Shown piece after piece: positions 36,901 through 43,453 of a stretch of 64,000 nt of DNA; within the stretch, counting starts at the first letter, position 1; each line of letters opens with the position of its first letter. The DNA comes from Firmicutes bacterium CAG:882. Lineage in GTDB: Bacteria; Bacillota; Clostridia; Lachnospirales; Lachnospiraceae. Both the position numbers and the translations under genes were made by a program. The notes below the pieces were generated by a model. That model was not told where the DNA came from and ran no database searches. It saw nothing but the letters and a program-made list of their open reading frames with translations. The stretch spans positions 1-64,000 of the forward strand of contig FR895425.1 of NCBI GenBank assembly GCA_000435595.1, written 5' to 3'.

Positions 36901-37434
36901 CAGGGACCTATCGTCAAAAAAATCAAGGTGTTCGAGAAGCAGTCATCAGGAGTGTTTGTCAGAGATGGAAAGGGTATAGCAGCAAACGGTGCAATGGTTA
37001 GAATTGATGTATTCTGTGAAGAAGATAAGGGCAAAAAGAAGTACTATTTTGTACCGATCTATACAGCGGATGTTGTAAAGAAAAAACTGCCTGACCGTGC
37101 TGCAACAGCCAACAAGCTTATATCTGAATGGCGTGTGATGAAGGAAGAAAATTTTATTTTTAGTCTGTATTCAAGGGACTTGATTTATATTGAGAGTGAT
37201 AAGGGAGTACAGGTTAAAGATATAGATGGTAAAATCAGTAAACCAGTTAATTTATTTGCATATTATTTGGGAGCAGATACATCTACAGCGAGCATTTCGG
37301 GTAAATTGCATGATAGTAGTGCTAATTTTAGAAGCATTGGTATTCAGGGGCTGAGGCGATTTGATAAATGTCAGGTAGATGTATTGGGAAATATTTCATT
37401 TGTGAATAAGGAAAAACGTATGCCGTTTAATTAA
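33907..37434 (+). CDS. cas9: CRISPR-associated endonuclease Cas9, type II-C
   Basis: 1175 residues, in the compact type II-C size range. RuvC-I is RIGLDIGIASVGWAV with Asp26. The arginine-rich bridge helix is RREARSARRRIRRRRDR (about residues 74-90). RuvC-II NIELAREM carries Glu548, HNH YDVDHILPYS carries His629, and RuvC-III HHAQDA carries His773 and Asp776. All catalytic positions are present, so both DNA strands should be cut. The start, with an N-terminal extension of about 20 residues before RuvC-I, is set by GGAGGAAGGG. cas1 and cas2 follow and there is no csn2 or cas4, which defines subtype II-C. It would use the tracrRNA just upstream. The PAM is unknown. Confidence 0.97.
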   Translation: MEEMKQTGRKNEAPKLTDLNYRIGLDIGIASVGWAVLENNSHDEPFRIIDLGVRIFDTAEQPKTGASLALPRREARSARRRIRRRRDRIERIKKLFQAEGLINIDEFEARYKIAGLSDVYKLRYEGLDRKLTDDELAQVLLHIAKHRGFKSTSKAEEAENENDAAKKKEAGALKKGISNNKKLMEEKGYRTVGEMMYLDENFRTDCPWNENGYILTPRNKSGDYKHTVLRDMLVDEVREIFKSQRSLGNIHASEELENAYLDIMLSQRSFDMGPGAPSKYAMEGFEDRVGLCTFEGKNGEKRAAKAAYTSELFVALEKINHTKIVSDDGATRFLTTYERKSIIELMHKQQTVKYAAVRKAIGLAEEDKFYNLNYSPKAGSKKSPEDTDFVKLENYHKIRKALGEDIVSEHLPAEKIKLYDSIATILTLFKNDDSRIKRFIELGIGEECFDGLLSLSPSKFHNLSLVAMGKIIPFLLDGNTYDKACELAGYDFKADNKGEKSVLLKGKNITDMVNDITNPVVRRSVSQTIKVINAIILEYGSPQAVNIELAREMSKNFDERRKLKSDMESREKENNNVIKRVKEYKLNPTGQDIVKFRLWEEQDRRCLYSGEKIDINDLFSRDGGYDVDHILPYSITFDDTYRNKVLVKASENRQKGNRTPYEYFMAEKDDDEWNVYETLVRNTVKDYKKVLKLLKKHITEDEKSEFRERNLTDTKYITRIIYNMIRQNLVLKPYLSLEKERKKQVMAVNGSITHYLSKRWGLESKDRRTDTHHAQDAVVIACTTDGMINKISRYSKGRELLYSRGFKFVDEETGEILSRDNFTREEWDEKYGVKIPIPWEHFRDELDIRMSRYNGTGDDSIDKTTPRDFILSHRDAHKWINYPEWMFVEGRPGRRGVLDGIFVSRMPKHKVSGQAHEETVRSAKYYNDGGSVFESGGYVVTKKSIQDIKLKDGEIKEFFNPDSDRLLYNALVDRLNKFENDPKKAFAEPFYKPKADGTQGPIVKKIKVFEKQSSGVFVRDGKGIAANGAMVRIDVFCEEDKGKKKYYFVPIYTADVVKKKLPDRAATANKLISEWRVMKEENFIFSLYSRDLIYIESDKGVQVKDIDGKISKPVNLFAYYLGADTSTASISGKLHDSSANFRSIGIQGLRRFDKCQVDVLGNISFVNKEKRMPFN

Positions 37435-37449
37435 ATTAAGGAGAAGTGT

Positions 37450-38352
37450 ATGGGATACCGCAACATAAAAATAGATAGTTCTATAGGATTACATATAAAA
37501 AATGAACAATTAGTTATAGGCGATAAGAATATCAGTTTTCCTTTAGAAGATATTAATTGTGTCATTATAGAAAATCAATCTGTTACGGTATCCACATATA
37601 TGCTTCAAGAGTTTGCAAAATATGGAATCGCATTATATGTATGCGATGAGAAACATTTACCTAATGCTGTGCTTCTGCCTATGGTAAAGCATAGCAGGCA
37701 TTTTAGAATGCTTACCAAACAGATTGAGGTGGGAAAGCCTCTTATTAAGCGGCTGTGGCAGCAGGTTATTGTTTTTAAAATAAGAAATCAGGCATTGTGT
37801 CTTAAAGAGCTTGGACTTGATGGGCATGAAAAACTTCTTTCAATGACAAAAGAAGTGCAGTCGGGTGACAAGACACATGTTGAGGCGAAAGCTGCGGCAT
37901 ATTATTTTCGTGTTTTATATGGTGAAAACTTTACCAGATCAGATGAAAGTATTGTAAATTCGGCGATGAATTATGCTTATGCGATAATCAGAGGTCTGAT
38001 TGCAAGGTCAATCGTGTGCTATGGTCTGGAGCCTTCATTGGGGATGTTCCATCACAGCGAATTAAACAGTTATAATCTGGCAGATGATATGATTGAAGTA
38101 TTCAGACCACTGGTTGATTTGTACGTGGCAAGTCATTTTGATATTTCAGAGGTTGATGCGGATTTAACCCCTCAGATAAAAAGAGATTTGTTTAATATTA
38201 TTAACTATGATATGTCGGTGAAAGGAGAGAAACGCATTATCAGCAACTGTATTGAGATGCTTGTGTACAGCTATAGTGGAGCCATTCAGGGAAACAGAAC
38301 AGATTTGGAACTTCCCGAATTGATACCGTTGCAGGTGCATAGCTATGAATAA
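37450..38352 (+). CDS. cas1: CRISPR-associated integrase Cas1
   Basis: 300 residues, normal type II Cas1 length. It is the catalytic subunit of the Cas1-Cas2 spacer integrase. The N-terminal beta-domain (IGLHIKNEQLVIGDKNISFPLEDI) is followed by the all-helical catalytic domain with the metal-binding Glu in THVEAKAAAYYF (about residue 148), His in GMFHHSELNSYNLADD (about 205) and Glu in DDMIEVFRPLVD. An AAGGAGAAG site lies upstream of the ATG, 15 bases past cas9. It overlaps cas2 by 8 bases, so the two are coupled. It appears intact although the array holds a single spacer. Confidence 0.96.
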   Translation: MGYRNIKIDSSIGLHIKNEQLVIGDKNISFPLEDINCVIIENQSVTVSTYMLQEFAKYGIALYVCDEKHLPNAVLLPMVKHSRHFRMLTKQIEVGKPLIKRLWQQVIVFKIRNQALCLKELGLDGHEKLLSMTKEVQSGDKTHVEAKAAAYYFRVLYGENFTRSDESIVNSAMNYAYAIIRGLIARSIVCYGLEPSLGMFHHSELNSYNLADDMIEVFRPLVDLYVASHFDISEVDADLTPQIKRDLFNIINYDMSVKGEKRIISNCIEMLVYSYSGAIQGNRTDLELPELIPLQVHSYE

Positions 38353-38665
38353 ATTTATGAGATTGTTGGTGTTTTTTGATTTACCTGTTGTTAAGGACAG
38401 AGATAGAAAAGTTGCTGCTAAATTTCGCAGATTTCTTCTGAAAGATGGATATGTTATGGTTCAGTGGTCAGTATATTCGAGACTTTGCAATGGTACGGAT
38501 TCTATCGAGACTCATAAGCAAAGATTAAAGCAGAATTTACCGCATAAGGGGTCTGTGCGTTGCCTTGTATTGACGGAAAAACAATATTCGTCCATAGATA
38601 TTCTTTTAGGAACGTCTACATTTCATGATATGGATGAATCATCTGATTTAATAAATATTTTTTGA
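38345..38665 (+). CDS. cas2: CRISPR-associated protein Cas2
   Basis: 106 residues, ferredoxin-like fold of Cas2. It shows the N-terminal strand with catalytic-type Asp (RLLVFFDLPV), then KDRDRKVAAKFRRFLLKDGY and QWSVYSR. It bridges the Cas1 dimers during spacer integration. The start lies inside the end of cas1 (8-base overlap). It is the last cas gene; a 13-bp terminator hairpin and the array follow. This size and the FFDLP motif are typical of type II Cas2. Confidence 0.96.
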   Translation: MNKFMRLLVFFDLPVVKDRDRKVAAKFRRFLLKDGYVMVQWSVYSRLCNGTDSIETHKQRLKQNLPHKGSVRCLVLTEKQYSSIDILLGTSTFHDMDESSDLINIF

Positions 38666-38718
38666 AAAAAGAGTATTATGCAATGTGAAAATTAGGATTA
38701 ACAATTATTTTTTACATG

Positions 38719-38756
38719 AAAAATCCCCGTGAACATATATAAACACGGGGATTTTT
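38719..38756. terminator. Bidirectional terminator between cas2 and the CRISPR array
   Basis: AAAAATCCCCGTG (38719-38731) and CACGGGGATTTTT (38744-38756) form a perfect 13-bp stem with A and T ends, so it works on both strands. It would end the cas operon reading right and the crRNA transcripts reading left. Confidence 0.88.
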
Positions 38757-38762
38757 CGTTCC

Positions 38763-38864
38763 CTATTATATCATACCAAGCGATAACCGGGAACAACAAC
38801 ATATGAGGAATTAGAGGAACAGGGCAGACTATTATATCATACCAAGCGATAACCGGGAACAACA
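38763..38864 (-). CRISPR. Minimal type II-C CRISPR array (2 repeats, 1 spacer)
   Basis: Two identical 36-bp repeats (38763-38798 and 38829-38864) flank one 30-bp spacer (38799-38828). Read on the minus strand, the repeat starts TGTTGTTCCCGG and ends GGTATGATATAATAG, which includes TGATATAAT, an extended -10 promoter (TGnTATAAT) next to the following sequence. This is the type II-C arrangement in which each repeat starts its own crRNA; it fixes the crRNA strand as minus, toward the terminator at 38719-38756. The repeat pairs with the anti-repeat at 33603-33634. No degenerate third repeat was found. Confidence 0.93.
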
Positions 38865-38997
38865 CGACAAGAGACCCTTTTGTGAAAGATTAGTTTACAT
38901 TTTTGTTGTAAATCTTTTTTTTTTGTATTAGAATAAAATAGATGTAAAAATATAGTAAAGAAGAATATAAGAAAACAAGAAATGAGGACGTTTTGTT
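38865..38997. other. AT-rich spacer between CRISPR array and Na/Pi symporter
   Basis: No gene seen. It has a T10-type homopolymer run near 38925-38935. No -35/-10 pair with good spacing could be recognised for the downstream gene. This would be the CRISPR-distal flank where a leader might be expected; II-C arrays often have their leader on the side away from cas. Confidence 0.35.
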
Positions 38998-40788
38998 ATG
39001 GATGCTGTATCAGTAACGCTGTTGTGCCTTGGGCTGTTTAGCGGAATTGCACTTTTCCTGTATGGAATGAGTGTGATGGGTGACGGTCTTAAGAAGGTTG
39101 CGGGAAATAAGCTTGAGACGCTTTTGTACGGGTTGACAAGCACACCGATTAAGGGAATTTTGCTGGGTGCAGGTGTTACGGCTATTATTCAGTCATCATC
39201 GGCTACTTCGGTTATGGTAGTCGGCTTCGTTAATTCGGGTATGATGAAGGTTATACAGGGAATTGGTATTATTATGGGTGCCAATATCGGAACAAGTATA
39301 ACCGGATGGATTTTGTGTCTTTCGGATATTCAGGGAGCGGGTGGTATAGCAGCTCTTTTGTCATCGTCGAGTATAGCGGCAATTGTAGCTATAATTGGTC
39401 TGCTTGTGAGAAATCTTTCAAAGAAGGAGTCTCATAAGGCAGTCGGTGATATCATGTTTGGATTTACGATACTTATGATAGGTATGTCAACCATGAAGGA
39501 GGCGATGTCTCCGCTTCAGAACAATCCTTTTTTTATGGGAATGCTTACGAAGTTTTCCAATCCGTTTCTTGGTATTCTTTTAGGTATAGTTATCACGGCA
39601 GTGCTTCAGAGCGCATCGGCATCCATAGGTATTCTACAGTCGGTTGCAATGTCGGGATTTCTGCCTTTTTCGGCGGCACTGCCTATAGTCATGGGTATTG
39701 GTGTCGGGGCGGCATGTCCGGTTCTCATGAGTGGTATGAGTTCTAACAAGAACGGTAAGAGAACAGCACTTGTGTATCTTTTTAATGATTTGTTCGGAAT
39801 GATTATATGCGGAACTCTTTTTTACACAATTCAGGCGATTGTGACAAGAGGAGGTCAGTTCGCATTTATGGATGTTGAGATGAATTCTGTCTCAATAGCC
39901 CTTCTCAATACTGTATATCGAGTTGTCACAATCGTGATACTCGCACCGTTCATCAAGCAGATTAATAAGCTTATGTTCTGGCTTGTAAAGGACACCGAGG
40001 ATGAGGTTGAGGATCAGGCAGACTTTGACCTGCTTGAGGAGCGTTTCTTAAGAAACCCTGAACTTGCACTTACTCAGGTAGGTGTTGTAATGAACGGAAT
40101 GGCAAGAAAGGCACAAAAGAATGTCATGAGGGCATTTGACCTTATGGATGATTATTCTGTTGAGAAGTACAATATCATTCAGGAAAAAGAGACAATCATC
40201 GATAAATATGAGGACAAGCTTGACACATATATGATGAAGATTACGGCTGTGGGACTTAACAAGAGCCAGACAGTGCAGAACTCCAAGTATCTCCATACAG
40301 TCAGTGATTTTGAACGTATTGCTGATCACGCCTGCGGTATATCGAGGGCAGCCAAGGAAATCGTGGAGAAAAAGATTAAGTTTTCCGATGATGCGCGGCG
40401 GGAGCTTGCAATTCTGTACAGTGCTGTTAAGGAAGAACTGGATATGACTGTTAAGTCATTTACTGAGGATGATATAGATATGGCAAGACAGGTGGAGCCG
40501 CTTAGAATCACAGTGAGAATGTTATGTGCAGAGCTTAAGCGAAACCACATTACTCGTCTTCAGAGCGGTAACTGTGATGCAATCAATGGATTTGTTTTTA
40601 ATGATCTTTTGACGAATCTGGAGAGAATTGTTGCGCATTGCTCCAACGTAGCCGTTGCCATGATGGAGTTTGAATCGGATGATTTCAACACCCACCAGTA
40701 TCTGAAGGAGCTCAGAGATTCAGAGGATTCCGGTATTGTAAAGGATGTCAACTATTATTCTGAAAAGTATTCGGTGGATAAGAAATAA
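38998..40788 (+). CDS. Na/Pi cotransporter family protein with PhoU-like tail
   Basis: 596 residues. Two inverted PNaS repeats of about 150 residues contain the hallmark QSSSATS (about residues 64-70) and QSASAS (about 204-209) substrate motifs, and about eight to nine transmembrane segments span 1-330. A C-terminal cytoplasmic PhoU-like four-helix region (about 355-560) follows. It probably couples Na+ entry to phosphate uptake. It is preceded by GAGGACG and followed 24 bases later by the rhomboid gene. The PhoU part suggests direct control by phosphate status. Substrate assignment is by family. Confidence 0.9.
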   Translation: MDAVSVTLLCLGLFSGIALFLYGMSVMGDGLKKVAGNKLETLLYGLTSTPIKGILLGAGVTAIIQSSSATSVMVVGFVNSGMMKVIQGIGIIMGANIGTSITGWILCLSDIQGAGGIAALLSSSSIAAIVAIIGLLVRNLSKKESHKAVGDIMFGFTILMIGMSTMKEAMSPLQNNPFFMGMLTKFSNPFLGILLGIVITAVLQSASASIGILQSVAMSGFLPFSAALPIVMGIGVGAACPVLMSGMSSNKNGKRTALVYLFNDLFGMIICGTLFYTIQAIVTRGGQFAFMDVEMNSVSIALLNTVYRVVTIVILAPFIKQINKLMFWLVKDTEDEVEDQADFDLLEERFLRNPELALTQVGVVMNGMARKAQKNVMRAFDLMDDYSVEKYNIIQEKETIIDKYEDKLDTYMMKITAVGLNKSQTVQNSKYLHTVSDFERIADHACGISRAAKEIVEKKIKFSDDARRELAILYSAVKEELDMTVKSFTEDDIDMARQVEPLRITVRMLCAELKRNHITRLQSGNCDAINGFVFNDLLTNLERIVAHCSNVAVAMMEFESDDFNTHQYLKELRDSEDSGIVKDVNYYSEKYSVDKK

Positions 40789-40811
40789 AATATATTTGAT
40801 GGAGGAGTGGA

Positions 40812-41381
40812 ATGATGAAGAGAGTAAAAATAACGTATAATGCACCGGTGACACTTACTTTTGTACTATTATGCTTTTTGGCGACTTTGCTCAATTACAT
40901 AACTCAGGGCGGAAGTAACGTGCTTTTGTTTATGACATACCATTCTTCACTTGCCAACCCGCTTACCTATCTGCGGTTTTTTACTCATGTGTTAGGACAT
41001 AGCGGATGGTCACATTTTATAGGAAACGCCTCGTATCTGTTGCTGCTTGGCCCGATGCTTGAGGAAAAGCATGGCGGAAAAGAGATAATAGAAGTGATGT
41101 TATTGACGGCATTCGTTACAGGTGTTATCAACTATATTTTCTTTCCTTATGTTGCACTTTGCGGAGCAAGCGGAGTGGTATTCTCGTTTATTCTCATGAC
41201 TTCGTTCACAGGCTTTAGAGATGGAGAGATACCGATAAGTTTTATTCTTGTAGCGGTTATATTTATAGGGCAGCAGATTTACGGTGGTATAGTGTATGAC
41301 AACAATATTTCATACATGGCTCACATTACCGGTGGTGTCGTAGGTTCGGTAACAGGTTATATGCTTAATAAACAAAAATAA
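40812..41381 (+). CDS. Rhomboid-family intramembrane serine protease
   Basis: 189 residues with six hydrophobic segments. The signature GASG (Ser120) and a His in MAHITGG (His171) make the Ser-His catalytic dyad, and HSGWSHFIGN at about 72-81 matches the conserved helix 2 motif. It should cut transmembrane substrates within the membrane; substrates are not known. GGAGG is just upstream and two adjacent ATG codons are possible starts. It is probably cotranscribed with the Na/Pi gene and ends at a terminator. It is shorter than GlpG, as in many Firmicutes rhomboids. Confidence 0.88.
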   Translation: MMKRVKITYNAPVTLTFVLLCFLATLLNYITQGGSNVLLFMTYHSSLANPLTYLRFFTHVLGHSGWSHFIGNASYLLLLGPMLEEKHGGKEIIEVMLLTAFVTGVINYIFFPYVALCGASGVVFSFILMTSFTGFRDGEIPISFILVAVIFIGQQIYGGIVYDNNISYMAHITGGVVGSVTGYMLNKQK

Positions 41382-41386
41382 AAGTT

Positions 41387-41424
41387 CCCCATCTGCAGGT
41401 TGTGCCTGTGAGATGGGGGTCTTT
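41387..41424 (+). terminator. Rho-independent terminator after the rhomboid gene
   Basis: CCCCATCTGCAGG (41387-41399) pairs with CCTGTGAGATGGGG (41405-41418), then TCTTTTG. It may also help end the leftward XRE gene. Confidence 0.75.
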
Positions 41425-41436
41425 TGTAATGTTCTA

Positions 41437-41784
41437 TTATTCGTTTCGGTTGCGGTTAAGTCGTGTGAACTCACGGGCGATTAACAGAATGGATTCATTG
41501 TATTCGAGCGGAAGAGATGACATCATGGATACAACGTCTTTTTGCATGTCATTTGAGTTGTCGTGACCGAACACTATGGTGTCGAGTGAGACATGCAGAC
41601 CTCTTGACAGCTTGATCAGGGTATCCACAGACATTGATTTGCGTCCGTTCTCGATTTCTGATAAGAATGTGACAGATATGCCGGTCTTTTCGGCGAGCTC
41701 CTGCTGCGTCATGTTAAGGGAACGCCTGAGCTGGTAAATCTTGTTACCTATGATACGGTTGGTATCATGGGAAGTACAGTTCAT
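41437..41784 (-). CDS. XRE-family transcriptional regulator
   Basis: 115 residues. The helix-turn-helix domain is classic (IYQLRRSLNMTQQELAEKTGISVTFLSEIENGRKSMSV, about residues 14-52), with a short C-terminal helical tail. GGAGGAATT precedes the ATG. It is divergent from the gene at 41974, and the gap between them carries two palindromes with TTTGTTAAAC-like half-sites, so it probably represses itself and its neighbour. The signal is unknown. Confidence 0.85.
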   Translation of the reverse strand: MNCTSHDTNRIIGNKIYQLRRSLNMTQQELAEKTGISVTFLSEIENGRKSMSVDTLIKLSRGLHVSLDTIVFGHDNSNDMQKDVVSMMSSLPLEYNESILLIAREFTRLNRNRNE

Positions 41785-41806
41785 ATAATTCCTCCTATGC
41801 TATTTA

Positions 41807-41895
41807 TTTGTTAAAACCTTGTTTAACTATAAGTACAAAATACCAAAAAATGGCAATTTATTAAATTAACAATAGTTTATAATTTGTTAAACAAA
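41807..41895. promoter_or_regulatory. Two operator-like inverted repeats for the XRE regulator
   Basis: GTTAAAACCTTGTTTAAC at 41810-41827 (GTTAAA with TTTAAC) and TTTGTTAAACAAA at 41883-41895 (perfect palindrome) share the same half-site and lie on either side of the divergent promoters. Confidence 0.5.
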
Positions 41896-41901
41896 GACGC
41901 T

Positions 41902-41930
41902 TTGACAGTTATTTTATAAAATGTTACAAT
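41902..41930 (+). promoter_or_regulatory. Promoter overlapping the first ATG of the downstream gene
   Basis: TTGACA (41902-41907), 17-base spacer, TACAAT (41925-41930). The -10 box covers the first two bases of the upstream-most ATG (41929), so the mRNA would start near 41937, after it. Confidence 0.72.
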
Positions 41931-41973
41931 GAGCAAAACTGAAATATATGAATATTATAGGAGTGTGAGACAG

Positions 41974-42375
41974 TTGGGCATAGTGATGGAGGATATTTTA
42001 GGCTTCAATTTTTTTCAATACGGAAGCCCGTATACAGGAGAATGCGGAGGAATGCATTTTAGGATGGAGAGAAGCCCGCTGGAAAATGTGGTGTTTAATC
42101 ATGATCCTCACAAGAATGATGAGGCTTTGTTTGCGGTTACGGTGTGGAGGGGACCGTTCAATTATGATACCACCCGTCAGAAAAAGATTACGGCACAGTT
42201 TCCTTTTACGGAGGAGGGGAGAATTCAGGCTGTGCAGTGGTTGAATGAACGATATAATGAGAAGGTTGATTACTGGGCAGAGGGGATACCACTGTTCCCG
42301 AGATACACCACCGATGAAGACGAAGTCGATGAAAATATCTCAGATGGGAACGCGGATGAGCAGATGGAGGGCTAG
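41974..42375 (+). CDS. Conserved-looking hypothetical protein
   Basis: Frame open from an ATG at 41929, but that ATG is inside the -10 box of a consensus promoter and has no ribosome site. The TTG at 41974, ten bases after AGGAG, is the best start within the transcript, giving 133 residues. A longer 148-residue form is possible if another promoter exists. The protein is soluble and mixed alpha/beta (GFNFFQYGSPYTGECGGMHFR, then a strand with FAVTVWRGPFNYDTT), with a very acidic C-terminus (DEDEVDENISDGNADEQ). Family not recognised. It is divergent from the XRE regulator and overlaps the end of the LysR gene by 4 bases. Confidence 0.6.
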   Translation: MGIVMEDILGFNFFQYGSPYTGECGGMHFRMERSPLENVVFNHDPHKNDEALFAVTVWRGPFNYDTTRQKKITAQFPFTEEGRIQAVQWLNERYNEKVDYWAEGIPLFPRYTTDEDEVDENISDGNADEQMEG

Positions 42376-43280
42376 CCTGCAGTGATGCCGGATAGGAAGT
42401 CTGTGACAGCATCGGAGAGAGGGAGAGCTTCGCTTACACAGTAACTTACCTCTCTTTTTTTTATGTATAAATCAGGTGGGGTTACTTCCATAAGAGCACC
42501 TGTTTCAAGTTCGTTTTTGACAAATTCGCGTATAACACAGCCTATTCCAAGCCCTGTCTTGGCAAACTCAATAAGAAGGTCCATACTGCCGATTTCCATT
42601 AGAGTTATCTGTGCGAGAGGAAGTTCGTTTATGTAGGTGTCGACATAGGTTCTTGTCACGTTGTCCTTGGTGAGCAGCATGAGATTGGCACCTTGAAAAA
42701 GATTGCTCATGTCCGTGTGCTCCCTGAGAAGAAGATTCTTTATGTACGCCGGGGAAGCGACAAAGGTATCCTGAATTGAACCGGCGCTATACAGCTTAAG
42801 TCCTTTGGTAGAGTCAGGTGTGGCTATAAGTCCTATGTCTATATCGTGGTTGTCGATAAGGGCTTTGGTATGCAGGGATGACTGACAATTTATTGATATG
42901 CTCACATGAGGGTTCTTGCGGACGTATTTTTGAAGCCTTGGAAGAAGAATATATTTACACAGGGTGTTGCTTGCACCGAAGCGGATGCGTCCGACACCAA
43001 GCAGCTTTCTTGAGCTTAACAGCATTTCGCCTGCGTTAATCTCGTTGAAGGCAGCGAGAATGTGATTATAGAGAAGATCACCTTCTTCCGTGAGCTTTAC
43101 ACCTCTCGAACTTCGATAGAACAGTGTTGTGTCGAGTTCGTTTTCAAGCTGACGGATGGCTTTACTGACGGCCGGCTGACTGATGAAGAGCTTTTTTGAT
43201 GCCTCTGAGAGATTGCCTGACTGTGCAACCATGATAAAAATATTGTATAGATTGAGTGAGGCGTGATTTATATTGTTCAC
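42372..43280 (-). CDS. LysR-type regulator, divergent from leuCD
   Basis: 302 residues from a GTG at 43280 that lies 11 bases after GGAG; an ATG at 43307 in the same frame has no clear ribosome site. The N-terminal winged HTH is typical (FIMVAQSGNLSEASKKLFISQPAVSKAIRQLE), followed by the effector-binding domain (about residues 85-295). It is transcribed away from leuC and the 170-bp gap contains palindromes with the LysR T-N11-A pattern, plus a leuC promoter with a weak -35. This is the usual layout for a LysR activator of an amino-acid operon, perhaps sensing an isopropylmalate intermediate. The target and ligand are inferred. Confidence 0.85.
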   Translation of the reverse strand: MNNINHASLNLYNIFIMVAQSGNLSEASKKLFISQPAVSKAIRQLENELDTTLFYRSSRGVKLTEEGDLLYNHILAAFNEINAGEMLLSSRKLLGVGRIRFGASNTLCKYILLPRLQKYVRKNPHVSISINCQSSLHTKALIDNHDIDIGLIATPDSTKGLKLYSAGSIQDTFVASPAYIKNLLLREHTDMSNLFQGANLMLLTKDNVTRTYVDTYINELPLAQITLMEIGSMDLLIEFAKTGLGIGCVIREFVKNELETGALMEVTPPDLYIKKREVSYCVSEALPLSDAVTDFLSGITAG

Positions 43281-43316
43281 TATATTATATTCTCCATTTC
43301 GATTCATACAAACATA

Positions 43317-43353
43317 ATAACTTGTAGTTATAATACATATAAATAATATGTAT
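43317..43353. promoter_or_regulatory. LysR-type operator region of leuCD
   Basis: ATAACTTGTAGTTAT (43317-43331, ATAAC with GTTAT, T-N11-A) is followed by ATACATAT-AAATA-ATATGTAT (43333-43353, perfect 8-bp arms). The second abuts the leuC -35 region, the position of an activation site. Confidence 0.6.
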
Positions 43354-43382
43354 TTTAAGAATAGCAAAAAATGTGCTATGAT
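43354..43382 (+). promoter_or_regulatory. Promoter of leuCD with extended -10
   Basis: Poor -35 TTTAAG (43354-43359), 17-base spacer, TATGAT (43377-43382) preceded by TGC, an extended -10. A weak -35 next to a palindrome fits activator dependence. Confidence 0.6.
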
Positions 43383-43453
43383 GCAAGTAATAACTTGATA
43401 ATCTTATTGCTCTATATGATTATTAAAGAAAAACAGTGAAATGAGGAATTATT

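Noticed and set aside
38345..38665. Type II-A subtype with csn2
   Set aside because: Nothing but terminator and array follows cas2, so there is no csn2 and the locus is II-C.
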